Below, in pieces: positions 54,210-62,187 of a stretch of DNA of 64,000 bases (position 1 is the stretch's first letter; each line of letters opens with the position of its first letter). The DNA comes from an uncultured Granulosicoccus sp. Its GTDB lineage: Bacteria > Pseudomonadota > Gammaproteobacteria > Granulosicoccales > Granulosicoccaceae. A model generated the notes under the pieces. The model was not told where the DNA came from and did not search any database. It worked only from the letters and a program-made list of their open reading frames with translations. The stretch covers positions 124,001 to 188,000 of the forward strand of contig CANLXI010000004.1 of assembly GCA_947495035.1 (NCBI GenBank), given 5' to 3'. The translations under genes were made by a program, and so were the position numbers.

Positions 54210-54725
54210 ATGACTGCACAAACAACGACTGTAGACACTCGTCATCCAACCACGCGGGTCAGCGCTGCAGGCTCTGCCGGCCTGGGTGCCACACTGGCCC
54301 AAGCAGGTGAACTGGCCACTCGCTATTCGGTAGTGCTGGTTCTGCTCTGGATCGGTGCAATGAAATTCACGGCCTATGAAGCCACTGCCATTGAAGGTCT
54401 GGTGGCCTCCAGTCCGCTGGTGTCCTGGTTGTATGGCATCTTCAGCGTCCAGGCGACGTCCAACCTGATAGGTACCATTGAAATACTCACGGCCATCGCA
54501 CTGATTGTGGGCGCTCGCCAGCGTCAGTTGGCCATTCTCGGTTCACTGGCAGCCATCGGTACGTTTGTGGTGACACTGAGCTTTCTGTTCACGGCTCCCG
54601 GCTGGGAAGCGAGTCTGGGTGGATTTCCCGCACTGTCGGTTGTACCCGGCCAGTTTCTGCTGAAGGATGTGGTATTGCTGGCAGTCTCTGTGTCCTTGCT
54701 GGGCAAGGCATTGCAGCAGGATTGA
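54210..54725 (+). CDS. DUF417 family inner-membrane protein (RclC/YkgB-like)
   Basis: A 171-aa membrane protein with four hydrophobic segments. The hallmark YSVVLVLLWIGAMKFTAYEA followed by TAIEGLVASSPLVSWLYGIF identifies the DUF417 family. Later segments are IEILTAIALIVGARQRQ and LAAIGTFVVTLSFLFTAPG. The ATG at 54210 is preceded by CAGGA at a suitable distance. Family members such as E. coli RclC belong to a reactive-chlorine resistance operon. Here only the regulator and this protein are present, so the role is inferred at best. Confidence 0.9.
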   Translation: MTAQTTTVDTRHPTTRVSAAGSAGLGATLAQAGELATRYSVVLVLLWIGAMKFTAYEATAIEGLVASSPLVSWLYGIFSVQATSNLIGTIEILTAIALIVGARQRQLAILGSLAAIGTFVVTLSFLFTAPGWEASLGGFPALSVVPGQFLLKDVVLLAVSVSLLGKALQQD

Positions 54726-54821
54726 AGCACCCTTCATATCGCTTACAGCAGTCAGCAAGGGGTCAGTCCGTTTGAGCAGGCCCTTGTCGCTGCAGCTGGC
54801 TTCTGAAGAAATTCGCTGTTT

Positions 54822-54846
54822 TATGTCCATACATATGTGGTATAAA
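54822..54846 (+). promoter_or_regulatory. Short HutC-like site and extended -10 before the TRAP operon
   Basis: TATGT-CCAT-ACATA (54822-54835) matches the core of the two hut operators, including the CCAT centre of the hutH/hutF site, though outer bases are lost. TGG-TATAAA (54838-54846), an extended -10, follows directly, 31 bp before the TRAP binding-protein ATG. The site is therefore well placed to repress this promoter. Confidence 0.55.
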
Positions 54847-54876
54847 AAACTGGATTCAGCAAGTTTCAGGAGCATC

Positions 54877-55971
54877 ATGAAAAGACGGCAATTCGTAAAG
54901 GCAAGTCTGGTGGGCGCTGCGGCGACATCCACTGTGGGAATCACGGCACCGGTCATTGCGCAGGATGTTCGCAAGTGGAAACTGGTCACGGCATGGCCCA
55001 AGAACCTGCCAGGACCCGGTGTTGCGGCACAGATGCTGGCTGATCGCATCACGGCTTTGTCCGGTGGCCGCATCGAGGTCAAACTGTACGCTGCCGGCGA
55101 ACTGGTACCGGGGCAGGGTGTCTTCGATGCCGTGTCCGAAGGCACGGCGGAGCTCTACCATGCCGTACCCGCTTACTGGGGTTCCAAGTCCAAGGGTATC
55201 CTGTTGTTCGGCTCCCAGCCTTTTGGTCTGCGTGCCGATGAGCAGTTCGGCTGGCTGGCCCATGGGGGCGGTCAGGAGTTGTATGACGAGATGTATGGCC
55301 GCTTCGATATCAAGCCGTTTCTGTGCGGCAATTCAGGACCACAATGGGCTGGCTGGTTTCGCGAGGAAATCAATTCGGCTGAAGATCTCAAGGGTCTGAA
55401 ATACCGCACTACCGGGCTGGCTTCCGAGATGGCAACCAAACTGGGCATGGCGGCACAGGCCATGGGGGGCGGGGACATGTTCCAGGCCCTGCAGACCGGC
55501 GCCCTGGATGCCGGCGAATTCATCGGTCCCTGGACCGACTCGGCGCTCGGCTTCTATCAGGTTGCAAAGAACTACTACTGGCCCGGTGTCGGTGAACCGG
55601 CCTCAGCCGAGGAATGCGGTGTCAATGCCGAGGTGTACAACGAGTTGCCGGAAGATCTCAAACAGGTCGTGGACTTCGCCTGTCAGAGTCTCTACAACCC
55701 GGTCTGGACCGAATACACGACAAAACATGCACAGTCACTGCAAACCATGGTGGCCGAGCACGGTGTGCAGGTTCGTCGTCTGCCGGAGGATGTCATTACT
55801 GCCATGGGGGCGGCAGCGGCAGAGGTCATTGACGAGTTGCGTCAGGACGATGATGAACTGGTCAAGCGCATCACCGAAAGCTATCTGGCCTATCGGGATC
55901 TGGTGGGGGGCTACATGAGCTATGCAGATAACGGGCAGATGAATGCTCGCGCCGCAGTCATGGGCTACTGA
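54877..55971 (+). CDS. TRAP transporter substrate-binding protein with Tat-like signal
   Basis: Periplasmic TRAP binding protein of 364 aa (DctP superfamily, mannitol/chloroaromatic subgroup). The N-terminus MKRRQFVKASLVGAAATSTV carries the twin-arginine RRQFVK pattern, so export through Tat in folded form is likely. The mature part starts KWKLVTAWPKNLPGPGVAAQ and includes CGNSGPQWAGWFREEINSAE, DLKGLKYRTTGLASEMATKL and QALQTGALDAGEFIGPWTDS. The ATG at 54877 has a CAGGAG site. The HutC-like operator in front suggests a histidine- or urocanate-related ligand. Confidence 0.94.
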   Translation: MKRRQFVKASLVGAAATSTVGITAPVIAQDVRKWKLVTAWPKNLPGPGVAAQMLADRITALSGGRIEVKLYAAGELVPGQGVFDAVSEGTAELYHAVPAYWGSKSKGILLFGSQPFGLRADEQFGWLAHGGGQELYDEMYGRFDIKPFLCGNSGPQWAGWFREEINSAEDLKGLKYRTTGLASEMATKLGMAAQAMGGGDMFQALQTGALDAGEFIGPWTDSALGFYQVAKNYYWPGVGEPASAEECGVNAEVYNELPEDLKQVVDFACQSLYNPVWTEYTTKHAQSLQTMVAEHGVQVRRLPEDVITAMGAAAAEVIDELRQDDDELVKRITESYLAYRDLVGGYMSYADNGQMNARAAVMGY

Positions 55972-56076
55972 GGCTAGTCATACAGCACTCCATGCCCGGC
56001 GAACAGGCGCCAGTTTGCGCTGGTTTTCGCCGGGCTTCCACCTGACAATGACAGAGACTACCCGGGTACACGCTAG

Positions 56077-56577
56077 ATGCTGCAGCTCGCCGACTTCATT
56101 GATGCCATCAACAAGGGTGTCGCCGCTGTGGTTCGATGGCTGGTCCTGCTCATGGTGCTGGTCCAGTTCGGCATTGTGGTAGGGCGGTATGTGTTCGGAC
56201 TCAACAGCATCGCCGTACAGGAGAGTGTGCTCTACATGCATGCCACCCTGTTCATGCTGGCTGCCGGCTACACCTTGTTGGTGGACAAGCATGTGCGCGT
56301 GGATGTGTTCTACGCAAAGCTTGGCCCCGCAGCTCGTCGACGAATCGAGATTTTCGGTCATCTGGTTTTCCTGATACCTACCATGCTTGCATTGATATAC
56401 TGGTCATGGCCATCGGTGGTGAACGCCTGGAAGATTCTGGAAGGCCCGATATCGGTGGGTGGTATCAAGGCAGTGTTTCTGATGAAGACGCTCATACCGG
56501 CCTTCTGCATACTGGTTCTGCTGCAATCCGCAGCGCTGTTGCTGCGATTGTTCTCGGGTGCGAACAGCGATGACTGA
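56077..56577 (+). CDS. TRAP transporter small permease (DctQ)
   Basis: Four-helix small membrane subunit of 166 aa. Segments are WLVLLMVLVQFGIVVGRYVF, SVLYMHATLFMLAAGYTLLV, FGHLVFLIPTMLALIYWSW and TLIPAFCILVLLQSAALLL. The conserved HVRVDVFYAKLGPAARRRIE follows the second helix. It lies 105 bp after the binding-protein gene and overlaps the large subunit gene by 8 bases, so Q and M are translationally coupled. Confidence 0.94.
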   Translation: MLQLADFIDAINKGVAAVVRWLVLLMVLVQFGIVVGRYVFGLNSIAVQESVLYMHATLFMLAAGYTLLVDKHVRVDVFYAKLGPAARRRIEIFGHLVFLIPTMLALIYWSWPSVVNAWKILEGPISVGGIKAVFLMKTLIPAFCILVLLQSAALLLRLFSGANSDD

Positions 56578-58120
56578 GTATCTCGATGTCTTCATGTTCG
56601 CGGCTCTCATGGGGGCGATACTGCTGGGTTTTCCCGTGGCATTCAGTATCGGTGGTGTGGCCATTGTCTTCGCCTATCTGGGCTGGGCGCTGGACATCAT
56701 GGATATCTCCCTGCTGGGAGCTACCAGTCAGCGCATTTTCGGCCTGCTCAGCAATTCCGTACTCATTGCCATTCCGCTGTTCGTGCTGATGGGGGCGGTG
56801 CTCGAGAAGAGCCGAATTGCCGAAGAACTGCTCGATACCATGGGGCGGCTGTTCGGTCAGCTACGGGGTGGACTGGGTATTTCGGTGGTGTTGGTGGGTA
56901 CCTTGCTGGCGGCCTCTACCGGTATTGTCGGTGCCACGGTGGTGGCCATGGGCATGATCGCATTGCCTACCATGCTGCGTGCCGGCTACAACCCTCGTGT
57001 TGCCTCCGGCATCGTCTGTACTGCCGGTACGCTGGGTCAGATCATCCCACCCTCAACCTTGCTGATCATCCTCGCCGATGTCATGTCCAATGCCTATCAG
57101 CAGGCGCAATACGAGCAAGGCAAATTCTCGGTGGAGGCCTTGTCCGTCGGACAGTTCTTCGCGGCTGCCATCGTGCCCGGTCTGATTCTGGTGGTTCTGT
57201 ATCTACTGTACATTCTGCTGCGCGGCTGGATTCGACCGCAGGACATGCCACCGGCATCGATGGATCTGGCAATGCCATCGAGGCGGGAAGTGCTGGGGGC
57301 TATCGTGCCGCCTGTATTGCTGATCGTGACGGTACTCGGGGCCATACTGGGCGGGGTGGCAACACCGACCGAAGCAGCCTCCGTCGGTGCCGTAGGCGCG
57401 CTGCTGATGGCAGGCTTGCGTGTCGGGCAGTACCGAGGTTTGATTCTGACAGGTGCGGTGGCGTTGATTGTTCTGGGCGTCATGGCAGGGCTCTTTCCGG
57501 TGCGCCTGCAACGCAATGATCTGGATACAGTGGCGTTGGCGGCCGGAGGTATGTATATCGGTCTGACGCTGATCGCTGCGCTGGCCATCCTGGCGGCGCT
57601 GCGTGGCACATTTCGGCAGCGCATCATTCATGAGGCTGTCAGTTCGACCATGACCATGACAGCAATGATCTTCGCCACCATACTGGCTGCCGGAATCTTC
57701 TCTCTGGTGTTCGTCGGACTGGGGGGCGAGGAGCGCGTCGCGGCTATTCTTGCCGACATGCCGGGCGGCCCAGCCGGCGCCCTGCTGTTCTGTCTGGCAT
57801 TTGTCTTCGTACTCGGCTTCTTTCTCGATTTCGTCGAAATATCCGTGATCGTACTGCCTTTGATCGTGCCGCCACTGATTCTGATGGGGCACGACCCGGT
57901 CTGGTTGGGTATTCTACTGGCCATCAATCTGCAAACCAGCTTTCTCACGCCGCCCTTCGGCTTTTCACTGTTCTATCTGCGTGGCGCTGCGCCCAAGGAG
58001 GTCACTACCGGTCAGATCTACGCCGGTGTCCTGCCATTCATCGGTCTGCAGCTCATCGGGATACTGGTGGTCTGGCTGGCACCGGGCGTGTCTACATGGT
58101 TACCCGACGTGTTGTTCTAG
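56570..58120 (+). CDS. TRAP transporter large permease (DctM)
   Basis: Main membrane subunit of 516 aa, longer than typical DctM (about 430), as in the mannitol/chloroaromatic branch with extra helices in the middle. Marks are GFPVAFSIGGVAIVFAYLGW, IPLFVLMGAVLEKSRIAEEL, GIVGATVVAMGMIALPTMLR, GTLGQIIPPSTLLIILADVM, GGVATPTEAASVGAVGALLM and LTPPFGFSLFYLRGAAP. Solute import is driven by a sodium or proton gradient. The ATG at 56570 is preferred to an in-frame start at 56558. Confidence 0.95.
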   Translation: MTEYLDVFMFAALMGAILLGFPVAFSIGGVAIVFAYLGWALDIMDISLLGATSQRIFGLLSNSVLIAIPLFVLMGAVLEKSRIAEELLDTMGRLFGQLRGGLGISVVLVGTLLAASTGIVGATVVAMGMIALPTMLRAGYNPRVASGIVCTAGTLGQIIPPSTLLIILADVMSNAYQQAQYEQGKFSVEALSVGQFFAAAIVPGLILVVLYLLYILLRGWIRPQDMPPASMDLAMPSRREVLGAIVPPVLLIVTVLGAILGGVATPTEAASVGAVGALLMAGLRVGQYRGLILTGAVALIVLGVMAGLFPVRLQRNDLDTVALAAGGMYIGLTLIAALAILAALRGTFRQRIIHEAVSSTMTMTAMIFATILAAGIFSLVFVGLGGEERVAAILADMPGGPAGALLFCLAFVFVLGFFLDFVEISVIVLPLIVPPLILMGHDPVWLGILLAINLQTSFLTPPFGFSLFYLRGAAPKEVTTGQIYAGVLPFIGLQLIGILVVWLAPGVSTWLPDVLF

Positions 58121-58223
58121 ACACGACCGATCCTTGCCAATCGTGGCTACACCGTGGTGTCGCAACGCTGGCGAAGCTGCCCGAGTGGCTGTTCTTCGCC
58201 GTGCCTGTCATGCCTGTTCCGGC

Positions 58224-59207
58224 TCAGATGCCGATACCTGCCAGCAGTTCAAGTGAACGTGCTCGTGCCGTGCGATCGAATATCGGCATGCTGATCATCA
58301 GTTCTTCAGCCTGAGTGCGTTGCAGGAACTGCTCGAGTCCGGTGCGTACCGTGTCGGCCGAGCCCACGAAAGCACAGGACAGCATGTGGCTCACTTGCGC
58401 CTTTTCCGCGCTGTTCCAGTACGACTCGATGTCATCGATCGGGGCTGGCATCAATCCACGACGCCCTCGCATCATGCCGATGAACATCTGTTGCAAGGTC
58501 GTGTAGAGATAGCGCGCTTCGTCGTCGGTATCCGCCACGATCACGTTGATACAGGGAACAGCGTACGGTGTCTGCAACTGTTCGGACGGCTGAAAGCGCT
58601 CGCGGTAGGTGGCCAGAGCACTGTCCAGAGCATCTGGCGCAAAGTGGGACGCGAAGGCATAGGGCAAACCGAGCCGGGCACCTAACTGCGCACCGAACAG
58701 GCTCGATCCAAGCATCCACAGGGGCACCTTGAGCCCGGCCCCCGGTACTGCCTGAATGGGCTGGTTGGGTTTGGCCTCATCCAGTAGACGTTGCAGCTCC
58801 TGTACATCCTGCGGGAATCGCTCTGCGGCGGCGTGCAGGTCGCGTCGCATGGCCTGTGCCGTCAGTTGATCCGTACCCGGCGCACGTCCCAGACCCAGAT
58901 CGACGCGCCCGGGGTACAGGGATTCCAGGGTGCCGAACTGTTCGGCAATCTGCAGGGGAGAATGATTGGGCAGCATGATGCCCCCGGATCCGACGCGAAT
59001 ACTGGATGTGCCACCGGCCAGATAGCCAATGACGACCGATGTGGCAGCACTGGAGATGCCTATCATATTGTGGTGCTCTGCAACCCAGAAGCGCTTGTAG
59101 CCCAGTTTCTCGGCGTGACGTGCGAAGTCGAGTGCTTCCGGCAGGGCATCGGCGGGCGTATGGCCCTCTCGTACATGAACCAGGTCGAGAACGGATAGTG
59201 TGGTCAT
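58224..59207 (-). CDS. LLM class flavin-dependent oxidoreductase
   Basis: Bacterial luciferase-like oxidoreductase of 327 aa. Family marks are LSVLDLVHVREGHTPADALP, YKRFWVAEHHNMIGISSAAT, IRVGSGGIMLPNHSPLQIAE and LGLGRAPGTDQLTAQAMRRD. It resembles the YhbW/MsnO8-like group of FMN or F420-independent flavin enzymes of unknown substrate. It is convergent with dctM and divergent from sorA, and is probably transcribed alone. Confidence 0.94.
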   Translation of the reverse strand: MTTLSVLDLVHVREGHTPADALPEALDFARHAEKLGYKRFWVAEHHNMIGISSAATSVVIGYLAGGTSSIRVGSGGIMLPNHSPLQIAEQFGTLESLYPGRVDLGLGRAPGTDQLTAQAMRRDLHAAAERFPQDVQELQRLLDEAKPNQPIQAVPGAGLKVPLWMLGSSLFGAQLGARLGLPYAFASHFAPDALDSALATYRERFQPSEQLQTPYAVPCINVIVADTDDEARYLYTTLQQMFIGMMRGRRGLMPAPIDDIESYWNSAEKAQVSHMLSCAFVGSADTVRTGLEQFLQRTQAEELMISMPIFDRTARARSLELLAGIGI

Positions 59208-59274
59208 CAGGGTCTCCTGCAGCGTAGCCTGAAGAATGTCAGGCCAGTGCGTTCATGATTGAAAGTACCGGAAT

Positions 59275-59352
59275 ATGGGGAGTTCAGACGAAATGGCAAT
59301 GACGCAGCACAAATCGAGTGCCTTGCGCACTGGCCCAGTGCATACTCCCCAT
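59275..59352. promoter_or_regulatory. Nested inverted repeats upstream of sorA
   Basis: ATGGGGAGT (59275-59283) and ACTCCCCAT (59344-59352) are perfect 9-bp arms. They enclose the 15-bp palindrome GCACTGG-C-CCAGTGC (59327-59341). They lie in the divergent region before sorA, 60-140 bp from its start, and may be operator elements. A possible -10 GATAAT occurs near 59379. Confidence 0.45.
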
Positions 59353-59414
59353 CTGGACGACGCAAAAAAGTATCGTTGATTCGATAATCAGTACACATTC
59401 CAGAGGCGAATATC

Positions 59415-60728
59415 ATGGTAAAGAAACGCAAGATCGGATTGTTCGAACTGTATGCGAAGGATGCCGAGGCTGCGGACCGACAGATCTTCGGCAGAGTCAG
59501 TCACCCGGATCGTCGTGGCTTTCTGAAAGGGGCCGGATTGACGGCCATGGCAACCGCGCTGGGTGGCTTCATACCGTTCCATCGTTACATGCCCGCAGGT
59601 CTGATTCCTGCAGCCATTGCCGATGGCACCGTGAATTTCGACATCGATGGCAAGGACGGGCTGGTCGTGCTGAACGATCGCCCGGTCAATGCCGAAACAC
59701 CGGCGCATCTGCTGGATGCGGACATCACGCCCATCAATCGTCACTTCGTGCGCAACAATGGGGTGCCGCCGCAGGAGGTCAATGTCGATGAATGGACACT
59801 GAGCATCGCCGGTGAAGTCGAGAATCCACTGACGTTCACCATCGAAGAGCTGAAATCACAGTTCGAGGTCGTCGAGCTCGCCTTGCAGATCGAATGCGGC
59901 GGTAATGGCCGTGCCGGCTTCAATCCACCTGCCAAGGGCAATCAGTGGACCACCGGTGCCATCGGCAACTCCATGTGGACGGGTGTGCGTCTGAAGGATG
60001 TTCTGGAAAAGGCCGGCGTGAAGTCGACAGCCGTCTATACCGGACACCTCGGTGCGGACACCCATCTGTCCGGTGATCCGGAGAAATCACCCTTGTCACG
60101 TGGAGTGACGATCGAAAAGGCACTTGACCCTCACAACCTCATTGCCTTCCAGCAGAATGGTGAAGACATCCATCCGATGAACGGAGCGCCGCTGCGACTG
60201 GTGATGCCCGGGTGGCCGGGGTCCTGTTCGCAGAAATGGCTGACCGGAATCGTTCTGGCCGACAAGAAGTGGAACGGTACGAAGATGGCACCTCCGTCCT
60301 ACTCAGTGCCGTCCTATCCCGTGCAGCCCGGTGCCGAAGTCGCTGACAGCGACTTCGAAACCTTCCATTCAATGCCGGTCAAATCCCTGATCACCAGCCC
60401 GCGTTCGGGTGAAACGCTGTCCGCGGGGCAGACTTCCTTGCGTCTGCGTGGGCACGCCTGGGCCGGCGATGACACCGTCACCAAGGTGGAACTGTCCAAT
60501 GACTTCGGTAATTCCTGGACCGAAGCCACCCTTGCACCGTTGATGAACCCGTTCTCCTGGGCCACCTGGGAAGGCGAAGTGACGTTCCCGGTACACGGCT
60601 ATTACGAGATCTGGGCCAGAGCCACCGATGACAAGGGCAGGGTACAACCCTTCAGTGTCGGCTGGAATCCCAAGGGCTATCTGAACAACGCCATGCACCG
60701 CATCGCGGTCATGGTTCCCCAGGCATGA
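59415..60728 (+). CDS. sorA: Sulfite dehydrogenase, molybdenum subunit (SorA-like)
   Basis: Periplasmic molybdopterin enzyme of 437 aa oxidising sulfite to sulfate and passing electrons to a c-type cytochrome. A Tat motif (PDRRGFLKGAG) near residue 30 directs export. The oxidoreductase domain includes LQIECGGNGRAGFNPPAKGN with Cys161 as the molybdenum ligand, MWTGVRLKDVLEKAG, YTGHLGADTHLSGD and GAPLRLVMPGWPGSCSQKWL. The C-terminal dimerisation domain has SLRLRGHAWAGDDTVTKVEL. It overlaps the cytochrome gene by ATGA. Confidence 0.93.
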   Translation: MVKKRKIGLFELYAKDAEAADRQIFGRVSHPDRRGFLKGAGLTAMATALGGFIPFHRYMPAGLIPAAIADGTVNFDIDGKDGLVVLNDRPVNAETPAHLLDADITPINRHFVRNNGVPPQEVNVDEWTLSIAGEVENPLTFTIEELKSQFEVVELALQIECGGNGRAGFNPPAKGNQWTTGAIGNSMWTGVRLKDVLEKAGVKSTAVYTGHLGADTHLSGDPEKSPLSRGVTIEKALDPHNLIAFQQNGEDIHPMNGAPLRLVMPGWPGSCSQKWLTGIVLADKKWNGTKMAPPSYSVPSYPVQPGAEVADSDFETFHSMPVKSLITSPRSGETLSAGQTSLRLRGHAWAGDDTVTKVELSNDFGNSWTEATLAPLMNPFSWATWEGEVTFPVHGYYEIWARATDDKGRVQPFSVGWNPKGYLNNAMHRIAVMVPQA

Positions 60729-61177
60729 TCGGGAATCGGATGATCAAACGATTCGAGCGAGGTATTGCCCGCAAGATCGGAATCTCTGGGGCCATGGTGG
60801 TATTGATTGCCCTGTTGCCGATGGCGAACCTGCAGGCACAGGATGATCCCTTTGGCGCCAACTGGCCAGAGGGTGAAGGGCGGAATCTGACTGGTGCCTG
60901 GTGTGGCGGCTGTCATTCTCTCAACCTGGTCACGCAGCAAGGCCTGACCCGAGATGGCTGGGATGTGTTGCTGGACTGGATGAGCGAAAAGCAGAAAATG
61001 CCGCCCTTGCAGGGCGAGCAGCGAGATACCGTGCTGGATTATCTGGCGGCCAACTTCGGCATCGATCACAACGGTGGTGAACGAACCAGCATCACGGACA
61101 GCGAAGGCTTTTCAACGCTGAACCCGGTGCAGGGGATCAACCACCGCCCCATGCTGGAAATACGACCTGCCGAATAG
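60725..61177 (+). CDS. sorB: Monoheme c-type cytochrome, electron acceptor of sulfite dehydrogenase
   Basis: Small periplasmic cytochrome c of 150 aa with a signal peptide (GAMVVLIALLPMANLQAQ) and one heme site CGGCHS (Cys60, Cys63, His64). The axial Met is likely in KQKMPPL. The domain resembles SorB, the electron carrier of SorAB. The overlap of the start and the sorA stop (ATGA) supports a two-subunit complex. Electrons would go on to cytochrome c oxidase. Confidence 0.9.
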   Translation: MIGNRMIKRFERGIARKIGISGAMVVLIALLPMANLQAQDDPFGANWPEGEGRNLTGAWCGGCHSLNLVTQQGLTRDGWDVLLDWMSEKQKMPPLQGEQRDTVLDYLAANFGIDHNGGERTSITDSEGFSTLNPVQGINHRPMLEIRPAE

Positions 61178-61198
61178 TCTCGTGGCTCCGCGTTGAAG

Positions 61199-61249
61199 AT
61201 CGAGCCCTGAATCGGGTGTCTGCCAACAGCAGCTGATTCAGGCTCGATC
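61199..61249 (+). terminator. Hairpin after sorB
   Basis: GATCGAGCCCTGAATC (61199-61214) pairs with GATTCAGGCTCGATC (61234-61248) with a single bulged base and a 19-nt loop. It starts 22 bp after the sorB stop. A T-run is lacking on this strand, but the strong stem between two convergent genes suggests termination or RNA stabilisation. Confidence 0.55.
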
Positions 61250-61350
61250 ATCATTCGTGGCGTTGCTATCGACTGGAGGGCAGAAACGGGTCGGCTGCTT
61301 TCGCCGAGCCTTGTGCCAGGCATTGTCCGCACAGTAGGCCCAGCTCCTTG

Positions 61351-61977
61351 TCAGGGCTGCATGGCGTCCGGATGAGCCGCGATGAATGCCGGATGCTCAC
61401 GGCAGGCTTCTGCCACCTGGAGGATCCGTCGGCACCCCGAGAAGTCCGCACCCCAGCGTTCCGCATTGTACAACTGTGGCATCAGACAGATGTCGGCGAA
61501 GGAAGGCTTGTCTCCGATACAGTAGGGTGCCTGTTCGAAACCCGCCAGCAAGGCTTCGAAAGCGGCCAGACCCGGCGTGATGAAATGCTGCATCCATTCG
61601 GTACGCGCAGGCTCCTGACCAGCAGTGGCATGCTTGACCACCGACAGATTGCACACCGGATGCACATCGATCGCCACACTGTGCGCCAGGGCCTCCACTC
61701 TGGCACGTTGCAGCGGGTCAGTGGGCAGCAGGCCGAGACTGCGTGTACTGTCCAGATATTGCAGGATGGCCAATGACTGGGTCAGGCTCTGCCCGTCGAT
61801 CTGCAGGACCGGTACCAGGCCCTGCGGATTGCGTGCCAGATGTTCCGCCGACCGATGGTCTCCGGCGACCAGATCCACCGGAATCGATTGCCAGTCGATT
61901 CCCGCCAGATTCAAGGCAATGCGTACGCGGTAGCTGGCCGATGAGCGCCAATAGTCGTACAGTATGGTGGCACTCAC
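61351..61977 (-). CDS. maiA: Maleylacetoacetate isomerase (zeta-class glutathione transferase)
   Basis: Isomerises maleylacetoacetate (or maleylpyruvate) to the fumaryl form with glutathione, in aromatic ring degradation. The 208-aa protein begins MSATILYDYWRSSASYRVRI, the zeta-class active-site motif, then NPQGLVPVLQIDG and LTQSLAILQYLD, and CNLSVVKHA further on. It ends with SFADICLMPQLYNAERWGAD. It starts at a GTG overlapping the stop of the DUF2783 gene by 4 bases, within the same operon as the FAD monooxygenase. Confidence 0.95.
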   Translation of the reverse strand: MSATILYDYWRSSASYRVRIALNLAGIDWQSIPVDLVAGDHRSAEHLARNPQGLVPVLQIDGQSLTQSLAILQYLDSTRSLGLLPTDPLQRARVEALAHSVAIDVHPVCNLSVVKHATAGQEPARTEWMQHFITPGLAAFEALLAGFEQAPYCIGDKPSFADICLMPQLYNAERWGADFSGCRRILQVAEACREHPAFIAAHPDAMQP

Positions 61978-62183
61978 GAGGCAATCCTCGCGGCAGCCAG
62001 TGCCTCGCTCAGCACCTTGCGGTCACCGATATGATTGCACAGGATCAGAATCAGCCGGGCATTGTAGGCTTCACTCTGTTCATCGCTCAGACCTTCGTGG
62101 GCGCGCAGCAATTCATCGTAGAAGCCATCGCCGTCTGGCAGATTGGATTGCAGTTGCAGTGTCGTAGTCTCGGTATTGCTCAT
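61974..62183 (-). CDS. DUF2783 small protein
   Basis: A 69-aa protein of unknown function found as a companion of aromatic monooxygenases. It reads NLPDGDGFYDELLRAHEGLS, DEQSEAYNARLILILCNHIG and DRKVLSEALAAARIA, a helical acidic protein typical of DUF2783. The ATG at 62183 begins 4 bp after the monooxygenase stop, and the stop overlaps the next GTG. It may be an accessory subunit of the FAD enzyme; that is inference. Confidence 0.85.
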   Translation of the reverse strand: MSNTETTTLQLQSNLPDGDGFYDELLRAHEGLSDEQSEAYNARLILILCNHIGDRKVLSEALAAARIAS

Positions 62184-62187
62184 GATG

